A stretch of DNA of 64,000 nt. It comes from Syntrophomonadaceae bacterium. GTDB lineage: Bacteria; Bacillota; Syntrophomonadia; Syntrophomonadales; Syntrophomonadaceae. The stretch spans positions 1-64,000 of the forward strand of contig JAAYJK010000127.1 of assembly GCA_012522955.1 (NCBI GenBank), written 5' to 3'. Position numbers and translations under genes: made by a program. Under the pieces are notes generated by a model that saw nothing but the letters and a program-made list of their open reading frames with translations, was not told the origin of the DNA and did not search any database. Positions 35,484 through 45,047 of the stretch are shown here, piece by piece; the first letter of the stretch is position 1; each line of letters opens with the position of its first letter.

Positions 35484-36410
35484 TTGCTGTTTATAACTGT
35501 TTCCAGACAAACCGGAAGCCTGGGTAAAGAAATCACTGAACTTCTAGCCCAAAAGCTGGATCTTCCCATAATTAATCGGGACCTGGTTATGAGTCAGTGG
35601 TTCCCAGAAATAGCTAATAAGCATGAACTGCATATGCTGTCAGAAAGCCCGGGCTTTTTTTTAACTTCCAGCCAGGAAAACATTAGTTTCGCCGAATACC
35701 TGGAAAACCGACTCAGGGATTATATTGCCGCCCAGCCCGCCATTATCTTTGGCCTGGGGGCCCAAATAATATTTGCTGATCATCCTGCTGCATTGCATCT
35801 TAAAATCATTGCCTCACAAAAGGTTCGTACCCAACGCATTATGCAAACTCATTGCCTGGAGCAAAAAGATGCCGAGAGATTTCTGGCTCTTACCGACCGT
35901 AAACACAAGCGATATATTTCCACCATTTATGGTAAAGATTGGTCTGACCCCACCCTCTATCACCTGATCTTGAACACTGATTTAATAGGACTGGATGAGG
36001 CTGCCGGGCTTCTCTATCATGTGGCTCAGAACAAGGAAATAGCATGTAATGTTGAACCCCAGACTGCAGTGGCTAAAGATGAAATTGTTGTTTTTAAGCA
36101 TCCCTCGGAAGAAGAATTTGCCAAGATTCTGGATATGCATAGTATTGAATGGGAATACGAACCTCGCACTTTCCCTACCAAGTGGGACACAGAAGGCAAC
36201 GTTACCCAAGCCTTTTCCCCAGATTTTTACCTGCCCCGATTTGATACCTATATTGAATTAACTACCATGAACCAAAAATATGTATCGGAGAAGAAAAAAA
36301 AGGTGGCTTTGCTGAGAAAGCTCTATCCAGGCATTAATATAAACATAGTATTCAAGGATGACTTCAATACCTTAATGAAAAGATTTAAGTTAAAGGACGA
36401 TGTTGAATGA
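35484..36410 (+). CDS. cytidylate kinase-like protein with C-terminal nuclease-like domain
   Basis: 308-residue cytoplasmic protein. Residues 1-195 match the cytidylate-kinase-like P-loop family (ITVSRQTGSLGKEITELLAQKL start, then RTQRIMQTHCLEQKDAERFL and RKHKRYISTIYGKDWSDP). Residues about 215-308 resemble a PD-(D/E)XK nuclease fold: IEWEYEPRTFPTKWD, FSPDFYLPRFDTYIELT and a Lys-rich helix. The start is TTG at 35484 with GAGGTG 9 bases before it; a longer frame upstream has no family sequence. It overlaps hpt by 4 bases (ATGA), so the two are coupled. Substrate unknown; the nucleotide-salvage neighbour suggests a nucleotide ligand. Confidence 0.75.
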   Translation: MLFITVSRQTGSLGKEITELLAQKLDLPIINRDLVMSQWFPEIANKHELHMLSESPGFFLTSSQENISFAEYLENRLRDYIAAQPAIIFGLGAQIIFADHPAALHLKIIASQKVRTQRIMQTHCLEQKDAERFLALTDRKHKRYISTIYGKDWSDPTLYHLILNTDLIGLDEAAGLLYHVAQNKEIACNVEPQTAVAKDEIVVFKHPSEEEFAKILDMHSIEWEYEPRTFPTKWDTEGNVTQAFSPDFYLPRFDTYIELTTMNQKYVSEKKKKVALLRKLYPGININIVFKDDFNTLMKRFKLKDDVE

Positions 36411-36937
36411 AAAAACCTGGCATGGGAAAAATCATCTATACCCAGGAGCAAATCCAAGAACGCATAGCAGAGGTGGGCCAGCAAATCACTCAGGACTATC
36501 AAGGTAAAGATTTGGTGGTAGTGAGTGTTCTGAAGGGATCTTTATACTTCCTAGCCGATTTGACCAGACAACTAACTATCCCTTTAAAAATTGATTTCCT
36601 GTCCATCGGGGTATCTTCAGAAGCCAGCAGCAAACCAGGAGCGGTACGCTTTACCAAAGACCTGGATATTAGCCTGACCGGGCGCCATGTGTTGTTGGTT
36701 GAGGATGTAATCGGCACCGGTCTTACCCTGGGTTATATCTGTCAGCATTTAGAGTCTTCCCAGCCAGCCAGCTTAAAAATCTGTACTCTGTTGGATAATC
36801 CCGCCGAGCGCCTAATCACCATTAATATTCACTATCGTTGCTTTGTTATGCCCGATGTGTTTTTGGTCGGTTATGGCCTGGATTATAAGGAAGAATACCG
36901 CAATCTACCTTATATCGCTGAGTTTCGCCCCGGCTAA
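36407..36937 (+). CDS. hpt: hypoxanthine phosphoribosyltransferase
   Basis: Salvages hypoxanthine and guanine to IMP and GMP with PRPP. The PRPP-binding loop VLLVEDVIGTGLTLGYI, the motif VVSVLKGSLYFLADL and the base-specificity region VFLVGYGLDYKEEYRNLPYI are all present in a normal 176-residue length. It starts by a 4-base overlap with the kinase-like gene before it. Confidence 0.92.
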   Translation: MKKPGMGKIIYTQEQIQERIAEVGQQITQDYQGKDLVVVSVLKGSLYFLADLTRQLTIPLKIDFLSIGVSSEASSKPGAVRFTKDLDISLTGRHVLLVEDVIGTGLTLGYICQHLESSQPASLKICTLLDNPAERLITINIHYRCFVMPDVFLVGYGLDYKEEYRNLPYIAEFRPG

Positions 36938-37134
36938 AATAATATACGCCTTAAGCATTGGCAATCCAAACAGCTTAATTCCCTGTTATTACATCTTCAA
37001 ACCAAGCTGGACCATAGCACCAAAAACCTATACCAAACTGATGCTATCCTTTGCTAAAACACCTTACTTTGAACCCATAACAACCTCAGTAACCTGATAA
37101 GGACATAAAAATGGTATAGATTAGGTGTGCCAAT

Positions 37135-37971
37135 CTAACCTTGATACCGTGAGTCAGGCGAACTGTGGCTCCGGCTGAATAGCAAGCTTCTTAACCAGAG
37201 AGCTCTCTCGTAGGCTTTGTCGATAAAGTGCCGGGGTGATTTTCTTAAATCCGCCTCCCCGGGACAAACTTCCAGAGTAATATTACCCTCATAGCTATCC
37301 CTGGGGAAATAATGGCTTAACTGCTGCCAATCAATTTGTCCCTCACCTGGCAGCCAGTGTCGGTCCATTTTCAAATCATTGTCTGACAGATGCAGGTGTT
37401 GTAATCTGGACCCCTGTTTTCTTAATATGGCAGCTTTTTGAGCACTGTATAAATAATCATGGGAACTATCATAACAGAAAAGCAGATGATCGGAAGGCAA
37501 TTCATTGAGTACAAAATCAATATATTCCACACTGCCCGTGTTTTCCAGGGCTATCATTACCCCCAAATCCTCAGCTGTTCTTAATAGGCGGCCAATACCA
37601 TCTATACCGCACTGGTTAGGGGTGGCAGGATAATGGTGATCAATAATATGCATCAACATAACCGGTATTCCCAGGAGGGCACAATCATTAAGCCAACGGA
37701 TATGCCGGTCTACTATCCTATTCCGCAATATTTTGGATTCGCTCCATAGATGATCTACATTATCGTAGGGAACATGAATGTTTTCCAGGCTCAAACCACA
37801 ATCCCTTACTATAGCTGGCATATTTTCTTTCTTGATTTCAGGAGTTCCCACCTCATCTTCCCACCATATAGTGGTGGCCTCAAAACCGGCTTGCTTAATC
37901 ATTTCCAATCTTTGGGGCAAGGGAAGTACGAACCCAAACCACGAGAATATTCCCAGTTTATTATCGGACAT
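37135..37971 (-). CDS. TIM-barrel sugar isomerase / AP endonuclease 2-like protein
   Basis: Predicted Xylose-isomerase-like TIM barrel of 278 residues. IALENTGSVEYIDFVLNEL, FCYDSSHDYLYS and LQHLHLSDN follow the metal-binding pattern (Glu, Asp/His, His) of the family, and GEGQIDWQQL and ITLEVCPGE are further family strings. Members are sugar epimerases, isomerases or endonuclease IV; this one cannot be assigned. I chose the ATG at 37971 with GGGAGGGA 5 bases before it. It follows the B12 salvage genes but is separated from them by a terminator-like hairpin. Confidence 0.78.
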   Translation of the reverse strand: MSDNKLGIFSWFGFVLPLPQRLEMIKQAGFEATTIWWEDEVGTPEIKKENMPAIVRDCGLSLENIHVPYDNVDHLWSESKILRNRIVDRHIRWLNDCALLGIPVMLMHIIDHHYPATPNQCGIDGIGRLLRTAEDLGVMIALENTGSVEYIDFVLNELPSDHLLFCYDSSHDYLYSAQKAAILRKQGSRLQHLHLSDNDLKMDRHWLPGEGQIDWQQLSHYFPRDSYEGNITLEVCPGEADLRKSPRHFIDKAYERALWLRSLLFSRSHSSPDSRYQG

Positions 37972-38043
37972 TTTTATCCCTCCCACATCAACCACCATGA
38001 TCAAGGAACACAACCGAGTATGAAAATTTTGGGCTATGCTGGG

Positions 38044-38066
38044 AAAACTGGCGGTCAAAGACCGCC
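38044..38066 (-). terminator. hairpin between cobC and the TIM-barrel gene
   Basis: Perfect stem GGCGGTC/GACCGCC (38050-38056 with 38060-38066) with a 3-base loop. AAAA at 38044-38047 gives a TTTT in the minus direction. Likely terminator of the cobalamin operon. Confidence 0.6.
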
Positions 38067-38138
38067 CCTACAATTGTTTGGTGATGAGTAACACTAGGTA
38101 CATCGGGATAAACCATTTTCGTGTGAACTTTATAGCAG

Positions 38139-38726
38139 CTACACCACCAAGCCCGTATCCAGGGTGGTGTAAATCCCCTGGGAATACTGGATAAAAGTCA
38201 TGGACCCGGGATCAATGGCTGTTTTCCATATATCTACGGAAGAGTCTATTTGACCTAGAAATGCTTTAATCACACCTCCATGGGTGACCACCAAGACTGT
38301 ACCATGGTGCTGCCTGGTTATATCCCGGACAGCCAAGGATACCCGCTCCCATACTTCGGTGAAGGTCTCTCCCCCGGGCATCTTATATTTCCATATATCC
38401 TGATACCAGCTATTGAACTCCTGGGAATGATGCTTATATACGTCACTGAAGCTCATCCCCTCCCAGATACCGAAAGAAGCTTCTCTTAAACGGGCATCAA
38501 TGTGTACCGGCCTTTTTATCTTATCAGCAGATATTTGGGCTGTTTCACGGGTCCGGGACAAGTCGCTGCAGTAGATGGCCTCAAGGTCTTCATGTTTTAA
38601 CAGGTATTCCGCTGCCTTTTGCGCCTGTTCTCGGCCGGTATCGTTGAGGGGAATGTCAGTGTGTCCCTGATACCTTCTTAGAGAGTTCCATTCAGTTTCT
38701 CCATGCCTTAATAATATTAATTTCAT
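38139..38726 (-). CDS. cobC: histidine phosphatase, probably alpha-ribazole phosphatase
   Basis: Phosphoglycerate-mutase-like phosphatase with catalytic LLRHGETEWN (His9) and the later VVTHGGVIKAFLG box. Length 195 residues is normal. The family includes unrelated phosphatases; its place as the last gene of a cobT-cobU-cobS operon argues for CobC, which removes the phosphate from alpha-ribazole-5'-phosphate in B12 assembly. It starts 47 bases after cobS. Confidence 0.8.
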   Translation of the reverse strand: MKLILLRHGETEWNSLRRYQGHTDIPLNDTGREQAQKAAEYLLKHEDLEAIYCSDLSRTRETAQISADKIKRPVHIDARLREASFGIWEGMSFSDVYKHHSQEFNSWYQDIWKYKMPGGETFTEVWERVSLAVRDITRQHHGTVLVVTHGGVIKAFLGQIDSSVDIWKTAIDPGSMTFIQYSQGIYTTLDTGLVV

Positions 38727-38773
38727 TGCTTAAAACCCATTTCTATATATTTATCTCTATTCTAACCCATCCT

Positions 38774-39529
38774 TTACAGTAGGGCGTATAATTTTAGGCT
38801 TATAACTGCCATTACTATCAATAGAGTTTCAGTAATTTCACAAAGGGCGCCATAGGTATCTCCGGTCATTCCCCCCAATGAATCAGCCATCCGCCTGGCC
38901 GTTAAGACAACAATAGCCCCGGTCAAGCTTATTATCCATATCCCCGGCCACTTCAGCACCAGGAATGCCGCCCCCAATAAGGTTATGGAGGCCCCCACCA
39001 TTGGTCCCGGTTTACGAACCTGCCCAAAAGACCTGCCCAGGCCCGGACCGGAACGTGCATAAGGGAAGTAAGATACCGCATATACCATGGCTCCCCTGCC
39101 CATGGCCGGAGCGATCAGAATGATTCCTAATTTATCAGCATAAGGCAAGGTAGTCAGAAAGGCTAATTTCAGCAGTATAATAACAGCGAAAGCTATAACT
39201 CCCATGGCTCCCATCCGGCTATCCCGCATTATTTCCAGCTTTTTCTCCCGCTCCCGCCCGCTGAATAAGCCATCGGCCGAATCCATTAAGCCATCCAGGT
39301 GCAGAGCCCCGGTTACTGCAATCCAAACTGCGATGATAATGGCGTCCCCGGCCCACTCCAAATACAGCGTTTGGGATATCCAGGCGGTCAAAACCAGTAG
39401 TCCCCCGATCAAAAATCCGGTCAAAGGGTAGAAATATAATGAAAGAGCCATTTCTTTTTCTCCGGCTTTTTGGTTTCCGTGAAGCGGGATAATGGTTAAA
39501 AAGCTTATGGCTAGGAAGAAACTTTTCAT
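38774..39529 (-). CDS. cobS: adenosylcobinamide-GDP ribazoletransferase
   Basis: Integral membrane enzyme that joins adenosylcobinamide-GDP and alpha-ribazole to form cobalamin. About six membrane helices with the conserved loop DGLMDSADGLFSGREREKKL, rich in Asp, followed by RDSRMGAMG. Its ribosome binding site GGAGGAA lies within the last codons of the small open frame upstream, so the two are likely coupled in translation. Confidence 0.92.
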   Translation of the reverse strand: MKSFFLAISFLTIIPLHGNQKAGEKEMALSLYFYPLTGFLIGGLLVLTAWISQTLYLEWAGDAIIIAVWIAVTGALHLDGLMDSADGLFSGREREKKLEIMRDSRMGAMGVIAFAVIILLKLAFLTTLPYADKLGIILIAPAMGRGAMVYAVSYFPYARSGPGLGRSFGQVRKPGPMVGASITLLGAAFLVLKWPGIWIISLTGAIVVLTARRMADSLGGMTGDTYGALCEITETLLIVMAVISLKLYALL

Positions 39530-39531
39530 GC

Positions 39532-39720
39532 TTATTCCTCCAGTTTTGTAATTCGATTTTCACCATCGGCATTGGGTAGAATATGAAGCCCTGAACCACA
39601 ACCGGTCTTAGCAAATAGAAGGATATGGTCTATATATATGATGCTTGCTAGCTTAGCCCGGTAGGCATTGTTTATCGCCTGGCCTTCCTTCTTAAGACCA
39701 AGCCTAGTACTGTAGGACAT
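39532..39720 (-). CDS. small unknown protein inside the cobalamin operon (62 aa)
   Basis: Open frame exactly filling the space between cobU and cobS. It begins MSYSTRLGLKKEGQAINN and ends LPNADGENRITKLEE, whose last codons carry the cobS ribosome binding site. Middle part: RAKLASIIYIDHILLFAKTGCG. I do not recognise it. The ATG is preceded only by a weak AGGAAC. Fit in the operon, coding-like composition and coupling to cobS favour a real gene. Confidence 0.5.
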   Translation of the reverse strand: MSYSTRLGLKKEGQAINNAYRAKLASIIYIDHILLFAKTGCGSGLHILPNADGENRITKLEE

Positions 39721-39733
39721 TTGGCTGTTCCTA

Positions 39734-40291
39734 TTATTTTATTTTCAACTCAATGCCGCAGACTACCATATAAACCTGCTGGGCCTCGGCAGCCAGTTTC
39801 TGGTTGGTGATACCGTTCAAATCTCGGAATATCCTGCCTTCATGGCTGGCCGGCACCACGTCCATGCCTACTTCATCCGCCACCAGGATTACCGTACCAC
39901 TGGCATTTTTCAAGGCCTCTGCCAATAGATCCAGCTGGCCTATAAAGTCCTGTTCTTTTTCCTGGCTCCAGTTGAAGACAGACCCATTATCCTGGTACAT
40001 CATATTGCTAACCCAGGTTCCCAAGCTGTCCAGCAGATATACTCTAGCCTGGTCCCGGTACTCATTAAATATTCTGCTTAGATCACAGGGCTCCTCAATA
40101 GTCTGCCAGGTAGAGGGACGTCTGCTACGGTGCTTTTCTACCCGCAGGGCAAAATCCTCATCCCAGATAGTACCGGTAGCTATGTATACTACTGGATGCC
40201 CTAGCTTTTTCTCACCATCGTCAGCTAGTTTTTCAGCCATTGAACTCTTGCCGCTACGGCTGCCTCCCACCACCATAATTATCTCAGCCAT
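39734..40291 (-). CDS. cobU: adenosylcobinamide kinase / adenosylcobinamide-phosphate guanylyltransferase
   Basis: Bifunctional enzyme that phosphorylates adenosylcobinamide and then adds GMP. The N-terminal P-loop is VVGGSRSGKSSMAE, followed by VYIATGTIWDEDFALRVEKH, which contains the guanylylated His region, and LLDSLGTWVSNM. Length 185 residues is normal. AAGGAGG lies 6 bases before the ATG. Confidence 0.92.
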   Translation of the reverse strand: MAEIIMVVGGSRSGKSSMAEKLADDGEKKLGHPVVYIATGTIWDEDFALRVEKHRSRRPSTWQTIEEPCDLSRIFNEYRDQARVYLLDSLGTWVSNMMYQDNGSVFNWSQEKEQDFIGQLDLLAEALKNASGTVILVADEVGMDVVPASHEGRIFRDLNGITNQKLAAEAQQVYMVVCGIELKIK

Positions 40292-40356
40292 GGATAACCT
40301 CCTTATGTTTTTCTCCCGATAATGGTACTTAAGAATTCAACCCTTACCATCTGGGA

Positions 40357-41412
40357 TTAATCTTTATTGCTCACCCCGGCTTCTGCAAAGGTAGCCATTT
40401 CACTTATTATCTTAATGGCGGCTTCAATCAGGTTAAAGGCCAATACTGCTCCAGTTCCTTCTCCCAGTCTTAGGTCAAGCTGCAAGATTGGTTTAAGTCC
40501 TATTTCCTCCAGCAAGATCTTATGCCCTGGTTCCTGGGATAGGTGAGAAGCAATCATATAAGACTTGCAATGGGGGTTTAGTTTATATGCTAAGAGGGCT
40601 GCGGTGCTGGAAATGAAACCATCTATTACTACTGGCACTTTCCTGGCTGCAGCCCCTATTATCACTCCGGTCAGGGCTGCAATCTCCAGCCCTCCAACTT
40701 TTCTCAATACCTCCACCGGGTCGGCTGCATTCGGCTGATTGACCTCTATAGCATTTTTGATGGCTTTCCTTTTTCTTATCAGACCTTCATCGTCTATTCC
40801 TGTGCCCCGGCCGGTTATAAGTTCCAGGTCTTGGCCGGTAATACATGCCAGTATGGCTGCACTGGAAGTAGTATTGCCAATTCCCATCTCACCGGTTGCC
40901 ACTATAGTGGCTCCCCTGTCAATCTCCCGGTTGACCATGGATATTCCCACTTCAATGGCAGCCCTGACTTCTTCTTCCGTCATGGCCGCTTCCTTAACCA
41001 TGTTCCCCGTCCCCGGTCTGACTTTACGTATATGTAGTTCCTCATGTTGGATTGCTTCCCCTTTAATGCCCACATCGCTTACGACCACCTGGGCCTTGGC
41101 TTGATCTGACAGGACATTTATAGCTGCACCGTGATTCAGGAAATTCATTACCATCTGCTGGGTAACCTCCTGAGGGAAGGCGCTCACTCCTTCTTCGACT
41201 ACTCCATGGTCAGCTGCCATTACCATAACCACTTTCTTACCCAGGACTGGTAACGCTTTTCCCTGAATTGCAGCCAACTGAACTGCGATTTCTTCTAACA
41301 CCCCTAGGCTGCCGGGTGGTTTGGCAAGACTGTCCAGCCTTAGCTGCGCTTGTTCTCCTGCTCTCCTGTCTATGTCAGCAATTCCAGATAAAGTTTTTTT
41401 TAATAATTCCAT
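40357..41412 (-). CDS. cobT: nicotinate-nucleotide--dimethylbenzimidazole phosphoribosyltransferase
   Basis: Activates the lower-ligand base as alpha-ribazole-phosphate for B12 assembly. The family strings RLDSLAKPPGSLGVLEEIAVQ, split over residues 27-47, VMAADHGVVEEGVSAFP, GEMGIGNTTSSAA and the C-terminal LRLGEGTGAVLAF are present, the last with the catalytic Glu. First gene of the operon and directly behind the cobalamin riboswitch. I chose the ATG at 41412 with GAGGAGG 8 bases before it. Confidence 0.93.
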   Translation of the reverse strand: MELLKKTLSGIADIDRRAGEQAQLRLDSLAKPPGSLGVLEEIAVQLAAIQGKALPVLGKKVVMVMAADHGVVEEGVSAFPQEVTQQMVMNFLNHGAAINVLSDQAKAQVVVSDVGIKGEAIQHEELHIRKVRPGTGNMVKEAAMTEEEVRAAIEVGISMVNREIDRGATIVATGEMGIGNTTSSAAILACITGQDLELITGRGTGIDDEGLIRKRKAIKNAIEVNQPNAADPVEVLRKVGGLEIAALTGVIIGAAARKVPVVIDGFISSTAALLAYKLNPHCKSYMIASHLSQEPGHKILLEEIGLKPILQLDLRLGEGTGAVLAFNLIEAAIKIISEMATFAEAGVSNKD

Positions 41413-41425
41413 TGGCAAAACCTCC

Positions 41426-41466
41426 TCACAAAAAAATTCTCAAGCCTAAACAGCTTGAGAATTTTT
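41426..41466 (-). terminator. riboswitch-controlled terminator before cobT
   Basis: A perfect 14-bp stem (41432-41445 with 41453-41466, 7-base loop) is followed by a T-run in the minus direction. It lies between the cobalamin aptamer and cobT, so it is the likely expression platform. Confidence 0.85.
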
Positions 41467-41489
41467 CCATCATCCTCAATATTTTTGAT

Positions 41490-41650
41490 GCTTTCGGGCA
41501 GGTTTCCTGGCTTCCGACTCCAACGTCTGTTGGCCAGCCTTCCCAGGATAAGCCCAGTGGCTAATTGGCCAGACTCGCCGGTTACAGTGGCGGGACCGCT
41601 CAGGATTTAAACCTGGATTCCCTTTTACCCCTTTATGGGCACCCGGAAAC
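41490..41650 (-). promoter_or_regulatory. cobalamin riboswitch aptamer
   Basis: Read on the minus strand, the block starts GTTTCCGGGTGCCC, contains AGGGAATCCAGG and the B12-box string GCCACTG twice-flanked by paired G+C-rich arms (TCCCGCCACTGTAACCGG), and ends GCCAGGAAACCTGCCCG. These match the conserved core of cobalamin riboswitches. With the terminator that follows, binding of adenosylcobalamin should shut off cobT-cobU-cobS-cobC. Confidence 0.9.
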
Positions 41651-41802
41651 ATTTACTCCTTATATTAACTAACTTATTATATTTTGGTTATTATTGCAAG
41701 CATGGTTTAAAGTGTTTATAGTGATAATTGAGAACGAGTCACGCCTGACTCGCTAATAAATGAGTCAGGAAACCATTTCTGATTTATATAGGAGTTGAGA
41801 TA

Positions 41803-42579
41803 ATGTGTATAGTTCTATGGGCCAGTGATTGTCATGATAAATACAAACTCGTAGTAGCAGCCAACCGGGATGAATTCTACCAGCGTCCCACCCTGCCAGC
41901 AGAATTTTGGCCGGAAAATCCAGCTATATTGGCGGGTAAAGATATGAAGCACGGCGGTACCTGGATGGGTATTACTTTAGCCGGAGGTTTTGCTACTCTA
42001 ACCAATTTCCGTGATCCGGCCAACTATAATCCTAATGCTCCCTCCCGGGGACATCTGGTGCAGGAATATCTGGAAAGCACTGCCGACGCCCAAAGCTATA
42101 TGCAAAAAATATTAGCAGCTGGGCTGGATTTTAATGGGTTTAATCTACTGGCCGGTACAGTAGACGAATTGTATTATCTTTCTAATCAGGAAAGGATAAT
42201 CAGGCCAGTGGCCAAAGGCTATCATGGTCTAAGCAACAGTCTGCTGGATGTACCCTGGCCTAAGGTTACACGGGGCCTTCGTAATCTGGCCGCCTGCTTG
42301 CAGAAATCCCATATTGAAGTGGAAGATTTGTTTGAAATGATGGCAGACCGCCATCAACCACCTGACCAGCAACTGCCCCAAACCGGAGTCAGTCTGGAAA
42401 TGGAAAGGCTGTTGGCTCCAGCTTTTGTGGAGATGCAGGATTATGGCACCCGTACCACCACAGTTATATTAGTAGATAGAAATAATTTAGTTCAGTTCCG
42501 GGAACGAAGTTTCGTCCCCCCCCTCCAAGGCAACTGGACCGAGGTACGGTACCAATTCCAGCTGGAAGCTGATATTTGA
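41803..42579 (+). CDS. NRDE (TANGO2/DUF833) family protein
   Basis: 258 residues starting Met-Cys, as in Ntn-hydrolase-like members of the family, with the hallmark ANRDEFYQRPT (residues 20-30), GGTWMGIT and FATLTNFRDP. TANGO2-like proteins have been linked to heme or lipid handling in other organisms; the activity in bacteria is not settled. AGGAG lies 8 bases before the ATG. Single gene. Confidence 0.88.
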   Translation: MCIVLWASDCHDKYKLVVAANRDEFYQRPTLPAEFWPENPAILAGKDMKHGGTWMGITLAGGFATLTNFRDPANYNPNAPSRGHLVQEYLESTADAQSYMQKILAAGLDFNGFNLLAGTVDELYYLSNQERIIRPVAKGYHGLSNSLLDVPWPKVTRGLRNLAACLQKSHIEVEDLFEMMADRHQPPDQQLPQTGVSLEMERLLAPAFVEMQDYGTRTTTVILVDRNNLVQFRERSFVPPLQGNWTEVRYQFQLEADI

Positions 42580-42690
42580 TATATATACTCCTGGGTCGGC
42601 TCAAGAAATGATACTTACTCTTATATACCTTAGACGGCTGATACGAGTTTAACCATAGCAACCGATCTTACCGGGAAAATATATTAATGG

Positions 42691-42716
42691 AATAGCCCCG
42701 CTCCAGCGGGGCTATT
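42691..42716. terminator. bidirectional terminator between NRDE gene and catalase
   Basis: Perfect 12-bp stem AATAGCCCCGCT/AGCGGGGCTATT with a 2-base loop between convergent genes. The inner stem can open to give a larger loop. Confidence 0.7.
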
Positions 42717-42736
42717 AGACGGGGTCAGGTTTCAGC

Positions 42737-44875
42737 TTACGCCCGCACCATTTCTTTTATTGCCTGTCGGCACCAATGGCGATGCTGGGCTATAGACTCT
42801 AAAAACTCATCGGCGAATGAGCTCATCTGATTGGCGTTTCTTACCGTTACCACTCCTGCATCTGAGAACACTTGGCTGCCGTCACTGCTCCCGGCCAATG
42901 AAATTTCACCCAGCTTGCATTCAATTAGCATATCTACCCCTTCATTGGAAGCTCCGATAGCCTTACAGTGCTTAAAGGCCTGGTTGATGAAATGCAAGGC
43001 ATACCCATGAGTCATCAAGCTTTCTATACTCTGCTGGCCTCCGGGTATATAGACTGCATCATATAGTACTGAAGATGTAGTATGATAGTTCTCCTGTACC
43101 TCCAGTTGGTGACTATCGCTGCTGCTGAGCATGCCCTGTTGTTTGCTGATTATTACCGGATGAACCGCAGTTAGCTTAAATGCCTCCATAAGCTGCAGCA
43201 ATTCGTTATGGTTATATCCATTCTCAACCAGGACCGCTATTCGGCGGGTATTGGCCAATTTGGTAGTGTTGGCTTGACTGACCGCTGCTGAGGACTCAGT
43301 AATTCCAATATCACATGCAACAGTCGGAGCCGGAACTCCTATACCGGAAGCTATGTCAATGGCCAGCTGACCATTAACCTGGTTGAACATATCCACTACC
43401 CGTTCTTTTATGGTTTTGTTCTTTACTTTGCCTACTTCGAAATGAAAGGCTTCGATTATATGCTGCTTTTCCGGATCCGACATACTGTTCCAGAATAGAG
43501 CCGCCTGACTGTAATGGTCTTTGAAACTGCTGCTGCGTTCCCTCACCTTGCGGCCATCTACTCTCTCCTCATAGTGAACATAGCCTCCTTCCAATTCAGA
43601 AGCTGGATGGGGTTGGTTTTCCTGCAGCATATTGGGGGAATAGCTAACCTTGCCCTTATCTATGGTCATCCGGTGATAAGCATCCCGCTGATTGGTATGC
43701 ACCGGAGCTACGGGTCTGTTTATAGGTATTTCGTGGAAATTAGGTCCTCCCAGGCGTATCAGTTGAGTATCCAAATAAGAAAACAGCCGTCCCTGCAGGA
43801 GAGGGTCATTGGTAAAATCGATACCCGGCACTACATTGGCCGGATGGAAGGCCACCTGTTCAGTTTCCGCAAAGAAATTGTCTACATTACGGTTTAGGGT
43901 CATCTTACCGATGCGGCGTACGGGAATGAGCTCTTCTGGCCAGAACTTGGTGGGATCCAATATGTCAAAGTTGAAGTCGAACTCCTGCTCCTGTTCCAAA
44001 ACCTGTATCCCCAGTTCATATTCCGGAAATTCTCCGTCCTCAATAGCATTCCATAAGTCTCCCCGGTTAAAATCCGGATCCTTCCCTGCTATTATCTGAG
44101 CTTCGTCCCATACCAGGGAATGTACCCCCAGCAGGGGTTTCCAGTGAAATTTCACAAAACGGGCTTGGCCCTGCTCATTGATCAGACGGAAGGTATTTAC
44201 CCCAAAGCCCTCCATCATTCGGAAACTACGGGGTATTCCCCGATCAGAGAGTAGCCATAGTATCATATGGGCCAGTTCTGAGTTATTTACCATAAAATCC
44301 CAAAAGGTGTCGTGAGCCGCCGAGGCCTGTGGTATTTCCTTATCCGGTTCCGGCTTAATGGAGTGGACTATATCAGGAAATTTAATGGCATCTTGAATAA
44401 AGAATATAGGGATGTTATTACCCACCAGGTCATAATTACCCTCTTCGGTATAAAACTTGGTAGCAAACCCCCGCACGTCCCTTACCGTATCCGCTGAACC
44501 CCGAGAACCTACCACGGTGGAAAAACGAACAAAGACCGGGGTTTTGACGGCAGGATCCTGGAGGAATTTAGCTTTAGTTAAATCAGCTAAGGACTCATAT
44601 ACCTGAAAATAGCCATGGGCTCCAGCCCCTCGGGCATGAACTACCCGTTCAGGAATCCTTTCATGGTCAAAATGAGTAATTTTCTCCCGGAAATGAAAGT
44701 CTTCCATCAAGGTAGGCCCTCGGGTCCCCGCCTTTAACGAATCATCGGTATGGGACACCTTGAGCCCCTGATTGCTGGTAAGTGGCTCCTTATCATGGCC
44801 CACACGGAAAATCTCCAGCTGTTCATTTTTGGTATTCTCATTAACCCCGGATTGGTTTTTTTGTACTGTATCCAT
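42737..44875 (-). CDS. katE: large-subunit catalase (HPII type) with C-terminal DJ-1-like domain
   Basis: Heme catalase that destroys hydrogen peroxide. Core strings: [19 protein letters not shown] with the distal His near residue 80, [14 protein letters not shown], and [14 protein letters not shown] with the heme-ligand Tyr. The last 170 or so residues ([32 protein letters not shown]) form the class I amidotransferase/DJ-1-like domain found only in large catalases such as E. coli HPII. The ATG at 44875 has AAGGAAGG 9 bases upstream; the ATG at 44884 has no spacing. A terminator follows it. Confidence 0.93.
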   Translation of the reverse strand: MDTVQKNQSGVNENTKNEQLEIFRVGHDKEPLTSNQGLKVSHTDDSLKAGTRGPTLMEDFHFREKITHFDHERIPERVVHARGAGAHGYFQVYESLADLTKAKFLQDPAVKTPVFVRFSTVVGSRGSADTVRDVRGFATKFYTEEGNYDLVGNNIPIFFIQDAIKFPDIVHSIKPEPDKEIPQASAAHDTFWDFMVNNSELAHMILWLLSDRGIPRSFRMMEGFGVNTFRLINEQGQARFVKFHWKPLLGVHSLVWDEAQIIAGKDPDFNRGDLWNAIEDGEFPEYELGIQVLEQEQEFDFNFDILDPTKFWPEELIPVRRIGKMTLNRNVDNFFAETEQVAFHPANVVPGIDFTNDPLLQGRLFSYLDTQLIRLGGPNFHEIPINRPVAPVHTNQRDAYHRMTIDKGKVSYSPNMLQENQPHPASELEGGYVHYEERVDGRKVRERSSSFKDHYSQAALFWNSMSDPEKQHIIEAFHFEVGKVKNKTIKERVVDMFNQVNGQLAIDIASGIGVPAPTVACDIGITESSAAVSQANTTKLANTRRIAVLVENGYNHNELLQLMEAFKLTAVHPVIISKQQGMLSSSDSHQLEVQENYHTTSSVLYDAVYIPGGQQSIESLMTHGYALHFINQAFKHCKAIGASNEGVDMLIECKLGEISLAGSSDGSQVFSDAGVVTVRNANQMSSFADEFLESIAQHRHWCRQAIKEMVRA

Positions 44876-45047
44876 CCATCCCATCCTTCCTTATAAATTG
44901 GCATTTTTAGTGTGCCACCGGCTATGATCTTATATACGAACACAGGCAAAAGAACCGTCCCTATGCCTGTAATGAATAAATGCTGTAATCATTGACAAAC
45001 TAATCTATATGTACCAAATTATCAAATTTTAGACTTTAGGGGGCCTC

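Noticed and set aside
43514-43897. 127-codon plus-strand frame inside the catalase gene
   Set aside because: It is antisense to conserved catalase sequence and has no start signals.
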